From positions 1 through 64,000 of the forward strand of contig JAJPGV010000037.1 in assembly GCA_021325635.1 (NCBI GenBank): a DNA stretch of 64,000 bases. The letters run 5' to 3'. The DNA is from Chloroflexota bacterium (lineage in GTDB: Bacteria; Chloroflexota; JAJPGV01). A program made the translations under genes and the position numbers. The first letter of the stretch is position 1. Each line of letters begins with the position of its first letter. The notes beneath the pieces are model-generated. The model searched no databases. It was not told where the DNA came from and was given only the letters and a program-made list of their open reading frames with translations. Positions 37,847 through 45,845 of this stretch are shown here, piece after piece.

Positions 37847-38854
37847 ATGAAGCTTGGGGTATTTAAAAAAGTCTGCCTGACAGTGATGGGGATCGGCGTC
37901 GTCGGCTCGCTGGTTAGCGTGGGCACGTTTGCAACGTTCACCGCAGTTACGACGAACCCCGGAAACACCTTCGCCGCGGGCACGCTGCTTATCGACAACG
38001 TCATTGGAGACACGAGTGGCGCCCTGACCGGCTTCAACTCATCGAGCGGAAGCAACATCACCCAGGCCGCCTCGAACCTTGGCACGGCAGCTACCTGCAC
38101 CGGGGTGGTCAGCAGCGCGTGCGGAACGGTGATCCAAACGTCGAAGATCGCTGGCGCCGGGATGGAATCGGGACAGTACGTCCAAGGCCAGGTGACGGTG
38201 AAGAATACTGGCACCTTGCCTGCAACCTTCCAACTGCAGCTCCAGAACATCGCCAGCACGGCGTCGAGCGCTTCTTTCTGCTCTGGCGTTGCTGGCGGCG
38301 CTTGCGCCAAGCTGGGCGACGGCATTTCCATCGCTATCGAGGACCTCAATGGTCCGGGCAACGCGAAGCAGTGCATTTACGGCAAGAACGGAACCACGAC
38401 CCTTCAGGGCGCAGCGCCCACCCAAGTAGTGAGCAGCGCTGCCGGAAACGCGACGCCGGTGGCTTGCAATGCGGCTCTCACGACGCCCACTTCCGCCGGC
38501 TTGAGCACGGCGCCTCAGACGAACGAAATCTTCGGCTCCTCCGGATCGAGCAACACCTTCTTCACGCTCGGGAGCACGACCAACACCTCGAACAACAGCA
38601 TCTACATCCCTGGCAAGCTGGCCGTGGGCAGCTGCCCCAATGGGAATAACGCAAAGGCCACCTACGCTGGCGTAACCTTCTGCCAATGGGATGCAGGTGA
38701 GACACACACCTTCACCATCACCATGGTCTTCCCCGACACGGGCACTTCCAGCTCGATAAGCCTTGGAACCAACAGTGTGACGGTTGGAACCGAGACCAAG
38801 TACGAAGGTGGCAGTGTCGGCTTCGACATGATCTGGTTCTCGGCCCAGCAATAA
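37847..38854 (+). CDS. Camelysin/TasA-like protein with SipW-type signal peptide (1)
   Basis: A 335-residue secreted protein. The ATG at 37847 has GGAG six bases before it. The N-terminus (KKVCLTVMGIGVVGSLVSV, then TFATFTAVTTNPGNTFAAG) is a SipW-type signal: a hydrophobic stretch followed by the FTAxTxN segment and the xxAGTL motif. The mature part is beta-rich with Asn/Ser/Thr and several Cys (TCTG, SACG, FCSG, FCQWD). The MxxGQYVQGQVTVKNTGTLPA segment is the typical camelysin/TasA strand. Homologues form biofilm fibres or act as surface metalloproteases; fibre formation is inferred. The cognate peptidase gene follows 52 bases later. Confidence 0.85.
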   Translation: MKLGVFKKVCLTVMGIGVVGSLVSVGTFATFTAVTTNPGNTFAAGTLLIDNVIGDTSGALTGFNSSSGSNITQAASNLGTAATCTGVVSSACGTVIQTSKIAGAGMESGQYVQGQVTVKNTGTLPATFQLQLQNIASTASSASFCSGVAGGACAKLGDGISIAIEDLNGPGNAKQCIYGKNGTTTLQGAAPTQVVSSAAGNATPVACNAALTTPTSAGLSTAPQTNEIFGSSGSSNTFFTLGSTTNTSNNSIYIPGKLAVGSCPNGNNAKATYAGVTFCQWDAGETHTFTITMVFPDTGTSSSISLGTNSVTVGTETKYEGGSVGFDMIWFSAQQ

Positions 38855-38861
38855 TGTCTGA

Positions 38862-38882
38862 CGCCCGGTTTGACCACGGGCG
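38862..38882 (+). terminator. Weak hairpin between substrate and peptidase genes
   Basis: CGCCCG and CGGGCG form a 6-bp stem with a 9-base loop, 7 bases after the camelysin-like stop. No T-run follows, so partial termination or mRNA 3'-end protection giving more substrate than peptidase is possible. Confidence 0.3.
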
Positions 38883-38906
38883 GATGAGGTAGGTGGCAGG
38901 GCAGAA

Positions 38907-39557
38907 GTGAACCGCGCCGCTTCTATTGCCGGCAATGCGCTCTTCGCCATGGCTACGGCCGGGCTTGGACTTGCCATCCTGTCGCTGACCGTTCTTCCGC
39001 CCGTACTCCACTACCAGACCTACGTCGTACTGAGCGGCTCGATGGAGCCAACGATTCATGTGGGCTCAGTCGTCGTCGCAACGGCGGCTGCTCCCGACTC
39101 GCTCAAGATTGGCGACGTCGTGACGTACGTCCGGCCTGGCGACCAGGAAAACGTCACCCACCGCATTGTCGGCATCAAGGGCACAGCCGGAAGCCGAACG
39201 TTCGTCACCAAGGGCGATGCCAGCGGCGCGCCGGACCAGGGCGAGATCCGTTACGACCGGTTAGCCGGCAAGGTCCAGCTCACCATCCCGCTCGTGGGCT
39301 ATTTCTTCAAGTTCATCGGCAGCCCCAGCATGCGTTTCCTGTTCATCGTCGTCCCAGGCCTGCTGCTCTTGGGCAGCTGGCTGTATGAAGTCTGGAAGCC
39401 AGAGCCAAAACCGAAAGCCCCCGATACCGAGACGCCAAAGGGGATGGCGCCCCCTCCCATGAAGCCGAGTTCATCCAAGCCCACGTCATCGAACTCCGTC
39501 ACCAAGAACCTCGATCTCGGTCTGTCCGATGCTGCCACGGTTCCGCTCCGACGCTAG
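38907..39557 (+). CDS. sipW: SipW-type signal peptidase I (1)
   Basis: A 216-residue membrane serine protease of the archaeal/ER-like signal peptidase group. A TM helix (about 10-32) precedes the catalytic Ser in VVLSGSMEPTI; the second catalytic residue is His in VTHRIVGI, as in SipW and eukaryotic SEC11, in place of the Lys of common LepB. A second TM helix (FLFIVVPGLLLLGSWLY) and a Pro/Lys/Ser-rich cytoplasmic tail follow. It processes special substrates such as TasA; genes for candidates flank it on both sides. Start GTG 38907. Confidence 0.9.
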   Translation: MNRAASIAGNALFAMATAGLGLAILSLTVLPPVLHYQTYVVLSGSMEPTIHVGSVVVATAAAPDSLKIGDVVTYVRPGDQENVTHRIVGIKGTAGSRTFVTKGDASGAPDQGEIRYDRLAGKVQLTIPLVGYFFKFIGSPSMRFLFIVVPGLLLLGSWLYEVWKPEPKPKAPDTETPKGMAPPPMKPSSSKPTSSNSVTKNLDLGLSDAATVPLRR

Positions 39558-39597
39558 CTCATCAACCGGACTCCTCGATACGGGTGGGGTCGGGTTG

Positions 39598-40422
39598 ATG
39601 GGACCGGCGGCGCACACGCAGCCCGCCGGTAGTTTTGCGTCCACGGGACAGCAACCACCCCAGGCGCTGGTCCAAACGCCGGAAGAGGCCCAGGCGCACG
39701 TAACGGTGAGCAGCGGCGCTTGGGGACCCTTCGTCCGCAAGCTTTCCCTCTCGATTCTCGGCATCAGCCTCATCGGAGCAGCCATCGCGGGGGGCATGAA
39801 GGGCACGCTGTCAGCCTTCACCGCGACAACAGTGAACCCATCTACCAGTTTCACGGCGGGAACGCTCACGATGACGAATACGGGCGGCAGCGGCGGCGCG
39901 GCCGGCTGCAGCAGTGGCGTGATCTCGGCCTCATGCGGGACGTTCACGTTCGACTCCGGCAAGCTGGCGGCTGACACGCAATACCCAACGTCGAACACGC
40001 CGCAGCTGACCATCACCAATTCAGGCACGCTGCCAGCCAGCATGTCCCTGCAGGTCACGAACTTTCAGTTCACCAACCTGGGCACAAACACGGCCATTCT
40101 CAATACCGCGGCCAACGTGAACGTGTCGGTAACTATGGACCCGGCGGGCAGCGCCAAGTGCCTCTACGATAACCACGGCACCTCTGGCGCCTGTCTGTCC
40201 CTTACCTCGCAGGCAGTGGGCTACAGCCCCCTGTCCACGGCGATCACGAACACGGCGGCGGCACCGATCTCCCTTCCCGGAACCGCTGCCAGCCAAAAAT
40301 GGGCAGCCTCGGAGTCCCACACCTTCCTGTTCTACGTCGAGATTCCCTCCGGCGTATGCTCCGGCACAGCCTGCGACAACCAGCAGGTCACATTCGACGT
40401 CATCTGGACCGCCATCCAATGA
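39598..40422 (+). CDS. Camelysin/TasA-like protein with SipW-type signal peptide (2)
   Basis: A 274-residue secreted protein. ATG 39598 is preferred; an in-frame ATG at 39529 lies inside the peptidase gene. A hydrophilic N-terminal region of 45 residues precedes the signal helix (LSLSILGISLIGAAIAGG), then AFTATTVNPSTSFTAGTL, the same FTAxTxN and AGTL pattern as the first substrate. The mature domain is beta-rich with LTITNSGTLPASMSLQV and paired Cys near KCLYDNHG and GACLSL. The long pre-signal region is unusual. It overlaps the next gene (ATGA), so it is coupled to the second peptidase. Confidence 0.85.
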   Translation: MGPAAHTQPAGSFASTGQQPPQALVQTPEEAQAHVTVSSGAWGPFVRKLSLSILGISLIGAAIAGGMKGTLSAFTATTVNPSTSFTAGTLTMTNTGGSGGAAGCSSGVISASCGTFTFDSGKLAADTQYPTSNTPQLTITNSGTLPASMSLQVTNFQFTNLGTNTAILNTAANVNVSVTMDPAGSAKCLYDNHGTSGACLSLTSQAVGYSPLSTAITNTAAAPISLPGTAASQKWAASESHTFLFYVEIPSGVCSGTACDNQQVTFDVIWTAIQ

Positions 40423-41153
40423 GCGCCGCGATCTTCAGCCGCGCTCGCCTCGCACCGGCTTTACGTTGGATGCCCGGCATCCCGGGTACCCGCGCCATCA
40501 CACTTCGGCGTGCGCTGCTGGGGCTATCGGTGCTGATCGGATCGCTGCTGGCGCTGATGTTCCTTGCCCTCGCCATTCTTCCCCGCACCGGCGCTTACGC
40601 CACCTACCTGGTTCTGAGCGACAGCATGCAGCCGGCCATTCCCTCAGGCTCGGTCGTCATCGTTCGCCCCGCCGACCCGGAGACGCTGAAGGTCGGCGAC
40701 GTCATCAGCTACACGTCGAATATCGCTCCCTACCCCACGCTGACGCATCGCATCGTGTCTGTCACCCGCGGTGACGACGGCAAGATTGCGTTCAAGACCA
40801 AGGGCGACTTCAACCTGGTCGAGGACAGCTGGGAAGTGCACTACGCCAATCAGGCCGGCCTCGTGGCCTTCTCGGTTCCGATGTTGGGATACGTGCTGGC
40901 CACCTCTTCGACCACGGCCGCGCGTGTCTTGCTCGGCGTCTTGCTCGCGGGGCTGCTCGCGCTCTTCTGGCTGAAGCTGGTGTGGGCCAAGCCCAATCGC
41001 CGAGCGGCCGTCATGCGCGCAGTCCCCGTGCTGCGACAGTTTGAGGCTCGGCGTGGCCCCTACGCCGACCGAGCCTTTTCGGCACTGCGCCTGGCCATCC
41101 TCGGCTGGCTGGCCATCGAGCTGCTATCTCGCGCACGACGGCGGGATCGCTGA
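40419..41153 (+). CDS. SipW-type signal peptidase I (2)
   Basis: A 244-residue paralogue of the first peptidase. TM1 lies at about residues 30-55, catalytic Ser in VLSDSMQPAIPSG, His in LTHRIVSV, and a second TM segment (ARVLLGVLLAGLLALFW). It differs from the first in SDSMQP for SGSMEP and has an additional C-terminal hydrophobic helix (LRLAILGWLAIELL) before a basic end. The start overlaps the second substrate; its stop overlaps the next gene (TGATG). Two peptidases in one locus suggest different substrate preferences. Confidence 0.9.
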   Translation: MSAAIFSRARLAPALRWMPGIPGTRAITLRRALLGLSVLIGSLLALMFLALAILPRTGAYATYLVLSDSMQPAIPSGSVVIVRPADPETLKVGDVISYTSNIAPYPTLTHRIVSVTRGDDGKIAFKTKGDFNLVEDSWEVHYANQAGLVAFSVPMLGYVLATSSTTAARVLLGVLLAGLLALFWLKLVWAKPNRRAAVMRAVPVLRQFEARRGPYADRAFSALRLAILGWLAIELLSRARRRDR

Positions 41154-44149
41154 TGCTGCGCTATCTCGGAGCCTTCGGCCTCACCGCGGCGCTGGCCAGC
41201 ATCTGGCTCGGATCCATGCTCGGCGCCACCGGCACGACGTTCGGATCGTTCACGGCGGTCACCACCAACACCGGCAGCTTCATCAGCGACGCTCCGCTGC
41301 CGGCGCCGGCGGTGACTTCCACGACGCCGTCCAACACGGCCCGAGGCGTTCCGAAAGACACGCTCATCGTCGTGACCTTCAGCGAATCGATGGACCAGGG
41401 CGCTACGGGCAAGGCTGTTCAGGTCGCCCAGGTAAGCGGGGGCAGCTGTTCGCCCACCACCCCCTGTCCGGTCGCCGGGACCGTCACCTGGCCCATGCCG
41501 AGCATGCTCCGGTTCACGCCGGCCAATCCCCTCGCCATCCCCTTCGTGGCCTACCAGATCAGCGTGAGCACCGGAGCCGTCGCCTCGTCCGGCAACGGCT
41601 CCATCTCGCTGGCCAAGGCCTTCACGGCTACCTTCACCACCGACGACGGGACGTCCGCGCTGCCGCCACCTACCATAGTCCTGTCGGCGCCAAACGGGAT
41701 AGCTCAGCCGAAAACCTCGCTCCAGCTCACCTTCAGCGAGCAGATGGACCCCGCCAGCGCACAAGCAGCCTTCACGCTGCAGCAAACCAGCGGCAGCCGC
41801 GGAGGCGCGGACTGCACGCTGATCGATCCCTGCGGCATTCCTGTCGCCTCCAGCGGCTTCTCCTGGGGCGGGGAGGCGGGCACGATCCTGACCTATGCGC
41901 CCACGCCCGATTTGGCGCCGGCCAGCTACACGCTCACTGAGCAGACCACTGCGAAGAGCCTGGCCGGGGTGGCGCTGGACCCCGGCGGCCGGCCACCGAC
42001 CAACGTCCTGCGCTTCGCTGTCGCCGGCGCCCCGCTTGGCCCGCCGAATCCTCCGGTGATCACCGATCCCACCGCCCAGACGTGGACGCCACAGCCGACC
42101 TTCGTCATCAGCGGCACGACCAACCAGCCCAATCTGCTCATCCAGGTCATCGACGAAGCGGATCACGGCGTGGCCAAGCTGCAGCTCGACGGCGGCCGCA
42201 CCAACTTCTCCATCACGGTGCCCTTGGCCAGCGGAACGAATCACTACACCGTCGTCGCCGCGAACGGCTTCTACCACAGCGCCAACAATCCCGTAGTCAC
42301 CATCAATCGCAACGACATCACCTCAACGCTCGACAAGGTGACCGTCGTGCCGGACGTGGACGAAATCGAGATCCGCGCACCCTACTTCGGCGACATCGAC
42401 AACAACAGTTACGCGGTGTTCACCTGCGTCGGGACACCAGCCTGCCAGGGTTCGCCCACCAGCAACCAGGCCGGCGCCAATGGCCAGTTCTCCTACACCT
42501 TCACCGGGCTCAAAGTGGCCACCAGTTACACGGTCACGCTGGACGTCTACGACCCTGACAAGGTGAGCTGCGTCGCGCCCTGGTCGCAGATATCGCCAAT
42601 CCATTGCGCGCAAACGACAACCGTCACGACCACCCAGGCCACCCCTTCGGGCGGCAGCATCAGCCAGCTCACCGTCGTCCCCAACGACGGCACCGGCTCG
42701 CATTACACCGGGCTCATCGCCCCGGCGGCCGACCAGAAGCAGGGCTTCAAGGTGCGCTACGACTGTGGGTCCGACTGCACCACCGCCAGCTCGGTCAAGC
42801 TCGCAATCGACGACAGCGCCGGCAAGCGAGTAAACCTCGTATGCAGCCAGCCGGCCGCTCCAAACGGAGCTCACATCGCCACGGCGGCAGTGCTCTGGGA
42901 TGGCAAGGACAAGACCGGGGCCTTCGTCCCTGAAGGGTCCTACAGCTATGCCTTGAAGGTGTACGACGACGGCCAGTGCGGCGCCACGGTCGGCGCGCAC
43001 TTCGTGGCGAGCCACACAGGCGATTCCATCCACGTCAGCAACGCCAACGCCGTGCAGCTCGGCTCCAACCCCACAACCATCGGGGCAGGCACGAGCGCCC
43101 AGATCAATGCCAAAGTCCTGAACAGCTCGGGTGTCAGCGTGGCGGATGGCGACAAGACGCTGGATCAAGCCACGGGGGCCGGCGTCACGCTGACGGCAGT
43201 CGGCAGCATCACCAACTCTGGCCTGGGCTTCACTGGCGGCACGGTCGTGAACGGCATCCCGCAAATCACCTCCTACGTAGGCGAGGCCGGACAGGGCTGC
43301 TCACCAACCACAGGTGCAGGGCAGGCATGTGCGCAGATCAACGTCGCCAGCACGCTGACTCTGGCCCAGACCATCACCATCACGGCCACAACCACCGGCC
43401 GCGGAGGGAAGGCCGTCGCGATCCAGTACGACCTGATCGATCCGCCCCTTCCACCCACGAACGTGACCCTCACGCCTGGCAGCATCAACGTCGGCTGGAC
43501 GGCCTCGGCCACGCCGAACGTGACCGGCTACAAGATCCTGCTGGGCAAAGCTTCCGGCCAGTACGACCGCACTATCGACGCCGGTAACGCCACCAGCTAC
43601 CACATCGCCGACGTCGATCCCGGCACGATGTACTACGTCACGGTGCAGTCCTACACCGGCGACGGCCTCGCCAGCGCGGTCAACGTCTCGGACGAGCAAT
43701 CAATGGTTGCCGCCACCCCCACAGCGACCACTTCCACACCCACCTCAACCCCAACGCCTACCCGAACGCCGACGCCCACGCCCACCAGCTGCGCGACGAC
43801 AACGGCCACACCGACCGATACCGCGACGCCTGGGGCATCTTCCACAGCGACTCCGTGCACGACCGGTACAACCACGCCGACCGCCACCACTACCCCCACC
43901 GCGACGACTTCCGCCACGGCTACGGCGACAGTCACACCAACCCCAACTGTCAGCGGGACAGCGGTCTCTTCGCCAACGGTGACGTCAACGCCCGCCTCGG
44001 CAACGACCACATCCACCACCGTGCCCACATCCACGGCCGCTGCAAGCGCCACCGCCGCACCGACGAGCACCGCGACTCAAGCCGCTACGCCAACCAGCAC
44101 GACGCAGCCAACTGCTACACGAACCCCTACCCCGACGCCCACCCACTAG
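41153..44149 (+). CDS. Large secreted multidomain protein with SipW-type signal
   Basis: 998 residues. The N-terminal signal helix (LGAFGLTAALASIWLGSML) is followed by SFTAVTTNTGSFI, the FTAxTxN motif shared with both small substrates. Domains in order: two Ig-like Big_5 domains (about 50-165, VPKDTLIVVTFSESMDQ; 170-285, TSLQLTFSEQMDP), beta domains to about 480, a FlgD-like Ig segment (VLWDGKDKTGAFVPEGSYSY, about 580-620), further beta strands, a fibronectin type III domain (about 765-855, ending MYYVTVQSY) and a Thr/Pro/Ser/Ala stalk of about 140 residues. No LPxTG motif or C-terminal TM helix is present, so it is probably secreted or bound through the stalk. It ends the coupled run. Confidence 0.85.
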   Translation: MLRYLGAFGLTAALASIWLGSMLGATGTTFGSFTAVTTNTGSFISDAPLPAPAVTSTTPSNTARGVPKDTLIVVTFSESMDQGATGKAVQVAQVSGGSCSPTTPCPVAGTVTWPMPSMLRFTPANPLAIPFVAYQISVSTGAVASSGNGSISLAKAFTATFTTDDGTSALPPPTIVLSAPNGIAQPKTSLQLTFSEQMDPASAQAAFTLQQTSGSRGGADCTLIDPCGIPVASSGFSWGGEAGTILTYAPTPDLAPASYTLTEQTTAKSLAGVALDPGGRPPTNVLRFAVAGAPLGPPNPPVITDPTAQTWTPQPTFVISGTTNQPNLLIQVIDEADHGVAKLQLDGGRTNFSITVPLASGTNHYTVVAANGFYHSANNPVVTINRNDITSTLDKVTVVPDVDEIEIRAPYFGDIDNNSYAVFTCVGTPACQGSPTSNQAGANGQFSYTFTGLKVATSYTVTLDVYDPDKVSCVAPWSQISPIHCAQTTTVTTTQATPSGGSISQLTVVPNDGTGSHYTGLIAPAADQKQGFKVRYDCGSDCTTASSVKLAIDDSAGKRVNLVCSQPAAPNGAHIATAAVLWDGKDKTGAFVPEGSYSYALKVYDDGQCGATVGAHFVASHTGDSIHVSNANAVQLGSNPTTIGAGTSAQINAKVLNSSGVSVADGDKTLDQATGAGVTLTAVGSITNSGLGFTGGTVVNGIPQITSYVGEAGQGCSPTTGAGQACAQINVASTLTLAQTITITATTTGRGGKAVAIQYDLIDPPLPPTNVTLTPGSINVGWTASATPNVTGYKILLGKASGQYDRTIDAGNATSYHIADVDPGTMYYVTVQSYTGDGLASAVNVSDEQSMVAATPTATTSTPTSTPTPTRTPTPTPTSCATTTATPTDTATPGASSTATPCTTGTTTPTATTTPTATTSATATATVTPTPTVSGTAVSSPTVTSTPASATTTSTTVPTSTAAASATAAPTSTATQAATPTSTTQPTATRTPTPTPTH

Positions 44150-44174
44150 CCGACCAGGCTGATTTGGGGAGTTG

Positions 44175-44247
44175 TGCCCCCGACGGAATTCGAATCCGTG
44201 TCGCGGCCTTGAAAGGGCCGTGTCCTAGGCCTCTAGACGACGGGGGC
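44175..44247 (-). tRNA. tRNA-Glu (UUC)
   Basis: 73 nt on the minus strand. The 5' GCCCCCG pairs with 3' CGGGGGC plus discriminator A at 44175. The anticodon loop CTTTCAA gives anticodon TTC (Glu), and the T-arm has GGATTCGAATTCC. CCA is not encoded. It lies 25 bases past the stop of the large secreted-protein gene, on the opposite strand. Confidence 0.95.
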
Positions 44248-44410
44248 TGGAGCGTGGTCACGAGCCGGCGGACAGAACGCCTACTGGCAGTTTAACCAAG
44301 GCATTCGCCGGGTCCGGTTCGCCGCCCGGCTGAGTATATCGTCGATGCTGCCCCGCACGCCGGCGACCGGCTCGGCTCATGCTAGGCTGTCCTTCAGGAA
44401 TGCGCGCTGC

Positions 44411-45145
44411 TTGGAAGCCCTGATACTCGCCGCCGGGTACGCTACGCGGCTCGGATCGCTCACTCAGGACCGCGCCAAGCCGCTGCTGCCCATTGGCGCT
44501 CGGCCGATGATCGACTACATCTTCGACCAGCTGGCCACCATGCCGGACGTGACACGGGTCTCAGTGGTCACCAATCAGAAGTTCGCGGCGCAATTCGTGG
44601 AGTGGGCCGCGGCACACGGCTCGGCCAAGCCGATCTCCGTCGTCAACGACAGGACCACGAGTGATTCCGACAAGCTCGGAGCCATCGGCGACATCCGCTT
44701 GGTCCTGGCGACCAACGCCATCGACGACGATCTGCTCGTCGTCGCCGGCGACAACCTGTTCGACTTCCGGCTGGACGCCTTCGTGGGGTTCTTCCGGGAG
44801 CACGGCACCATCGTGGGCCTGTACGACACCCGCGACCTGGCAATCATGACCCAGTACGCAACGGTGGAGATCGGATCAGACCAGCGTATCGTCCACTTCG
44901 AAGAGAAGCCCCAAAACCCCCGGACAACGCTTGCCGCCACGGCCATCTACCTCTGGAAGCGCGAGCATCTGCCCCTGGTCGAGCGCTATCACAGCCAGGG
45001 CGGGAACATGGATGCGCCCGGCCATTACATCCAATGGCTCACGCAGCAGGTACCCGTCTACGGCTTCCTCATTCCCGGCGAATGGCGGGACATCGGCAAC
45101 CGCGAGCAGTACGAGCAGGCCCAGCTGGCCTACGGCGGCCGCTAG
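44411..45145 (+). CDS. Sugar-phosphate nucleotidyltransferase
   Basis: A 244-residue enzyme of the glucose-1-phosphate thymidylyl/uridylyltransferase group, activating sugars for polysaccharides. From TTG 44411 it begins EALILAAGYATRLGSLT, then RAKPLLPIGARPMIDYI, the nucleotide-binding and Lys motifs; VVAGDNLFDF carries the metal Asp, and VEIGSDQRIVHFEEKP and the WRDIGN segment are also typical. An ATG at 44345 would add 22 residues before the fold. It could supply substrate for glycan steps in the adjacent surface cluster, but it lies beyond a tRNA gene and probably has its own promoter. Confidence 0.88.
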   Translation: MEALILAAGYATRLGSLTQDRAKPLLPIGARPMIDYIFDQLATMPDVTRVSVVTNQKFAAQFVEWAAAHGSAKPISVVNDRTTSDSDKLGAIGDIRLVLATNAIDDDLLVVAGDNLFDFRLDAFVGFFREHGTIVGLYDTRDLAIMTQYATVEIGSDQRIVHFEEKPQNPRTTLAATAIYLWKREHLPLVERYHSQGGNMDAPGHYIQWLTQQVPVYGFLIPGEWRDIGNREQYEQAQLAYGGR

Positions 45146-45196
45146 GCTAGCGGCCACTGGGCACCCGAGCAGCCGAAGCGGAATCCCGGTATCAGC

Positions 45197-45610
45197 ATGG
45201 AGTGGCAGAACGACGATCCGGCTGGTATCCTGCGATCCGCCCACACGGTGGCAGTCGTCGGGCTGTCTCATGATCCATCGCGACCGAGCTACTCTGTGGC
45301 GCGTTATCTGCAGGAGCAGGGATACAGGATCATCCCGGTCAATCCCCAAGAGCGTGAGGTCCTCGATGAGCCAGCCTATCCGGACTTGACGCGCGTCCCC
45401 CTGGCCATCGACGTGGTGGACGTCTTCCGGCGAGCGGAGTTCGTGCCCGACATCGTCGATCAGGCGATTCAGGTCGGCGCCAAAGCCGTCTGGCTGCAGC
45501 TGGGTATCGAACACCTTCAGGCTGCGCAACGAGCTCGGCAGGCCGGCTTGAAGGTGGTCATGGACCGCTGCATGGCGATCGAGCTGCGTAAGCTGCCGGC
45601 GAAAGAGTGA
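45197..45610 (+). CDS. CoA-binding protein (YccU-like)
   Basis: A 137-residue single Rossmann domain of the CoA_binding_2 family. Seen: TVAVVGLSHDPSRPSYSVAR, GYRIIPVNP and GAKAVWLQLGI, with VVMDRCMAIE near the end, matching YccU. No ligase domain is attached. Function is unknown; CoA binding is inferred from family. Confidence 0.92.
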   Translation: MEWQNDDPAGILRSAHTVAVVGLSHDPSRPSYSVARYLQEQGYRIIPVNPQEREVLDEPAYPDLTRVPLAIDVVDVFRRAEFVPDIVDQAIQVGAKAVWLQLGIEHLQAAQRARQAGLKVVMDRCMAIELRKLPAKE

Positions 45611-45637
45611 TCGTTCTCGTTCACCCGACCCAAACCG

Positions 45638-45727
45638 TGTAGCGCGGGGGCTTGCCCCCCGCCAGGTTAGCCATCGCTCGCGGTAGAAGGCGAACGGGAA
45701 CGGGCGGACCGCAGGGCCCGCGCTACA
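45638..45727. repeat. 90-bp imperfect inverted repeat element (MITE/REP-like)
   Basis: The ends are exact inverted copies: TGTAGCGCGGG at 45638-45648 and CCCGCGCTACA at 45717-45727. Internal G- and C-runs (GGGGGCTTGCCCCCC) form a further hairpin. It has no coding content and fills the gap before hisS, as small dispersed palindromic elements do. No second copy was noticed in this window. Confidence 0.6.
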
Positions 45728-45830
45728 TGGCATCGGGTTGGGAAACAATCGCCGGAAACACACCGCAGCGCGTTGAACGCCGGGCACCACGCCCCGGGAC
45801 ACAGCAAGCGCTCGGAGTTCTGACCGTCGC

Positions 45831-45836
45831 TATACT
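45831..45836 (+). promoter_or_regulatory. -10 box of hisS (near-leaderless start)
   Basis: TATACT (five of six matches) lies 9 bases before the TTG start, with no ribosome site between. Transcription from it would begin within a few bases of the start codon, so the mRNA would be nearly leaderless. No good -35 element is seen. Confidence 0.35.
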
Positions 45837-45845
45837 TGCTGCGCT

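Noticed and set aside
43855-44295. Frame covering the end of the 998-residue protein and the tRNA
   Set aside because: It is an alternative reading of the Thr/Pro stalk codons and runs through tRNA-Glu.
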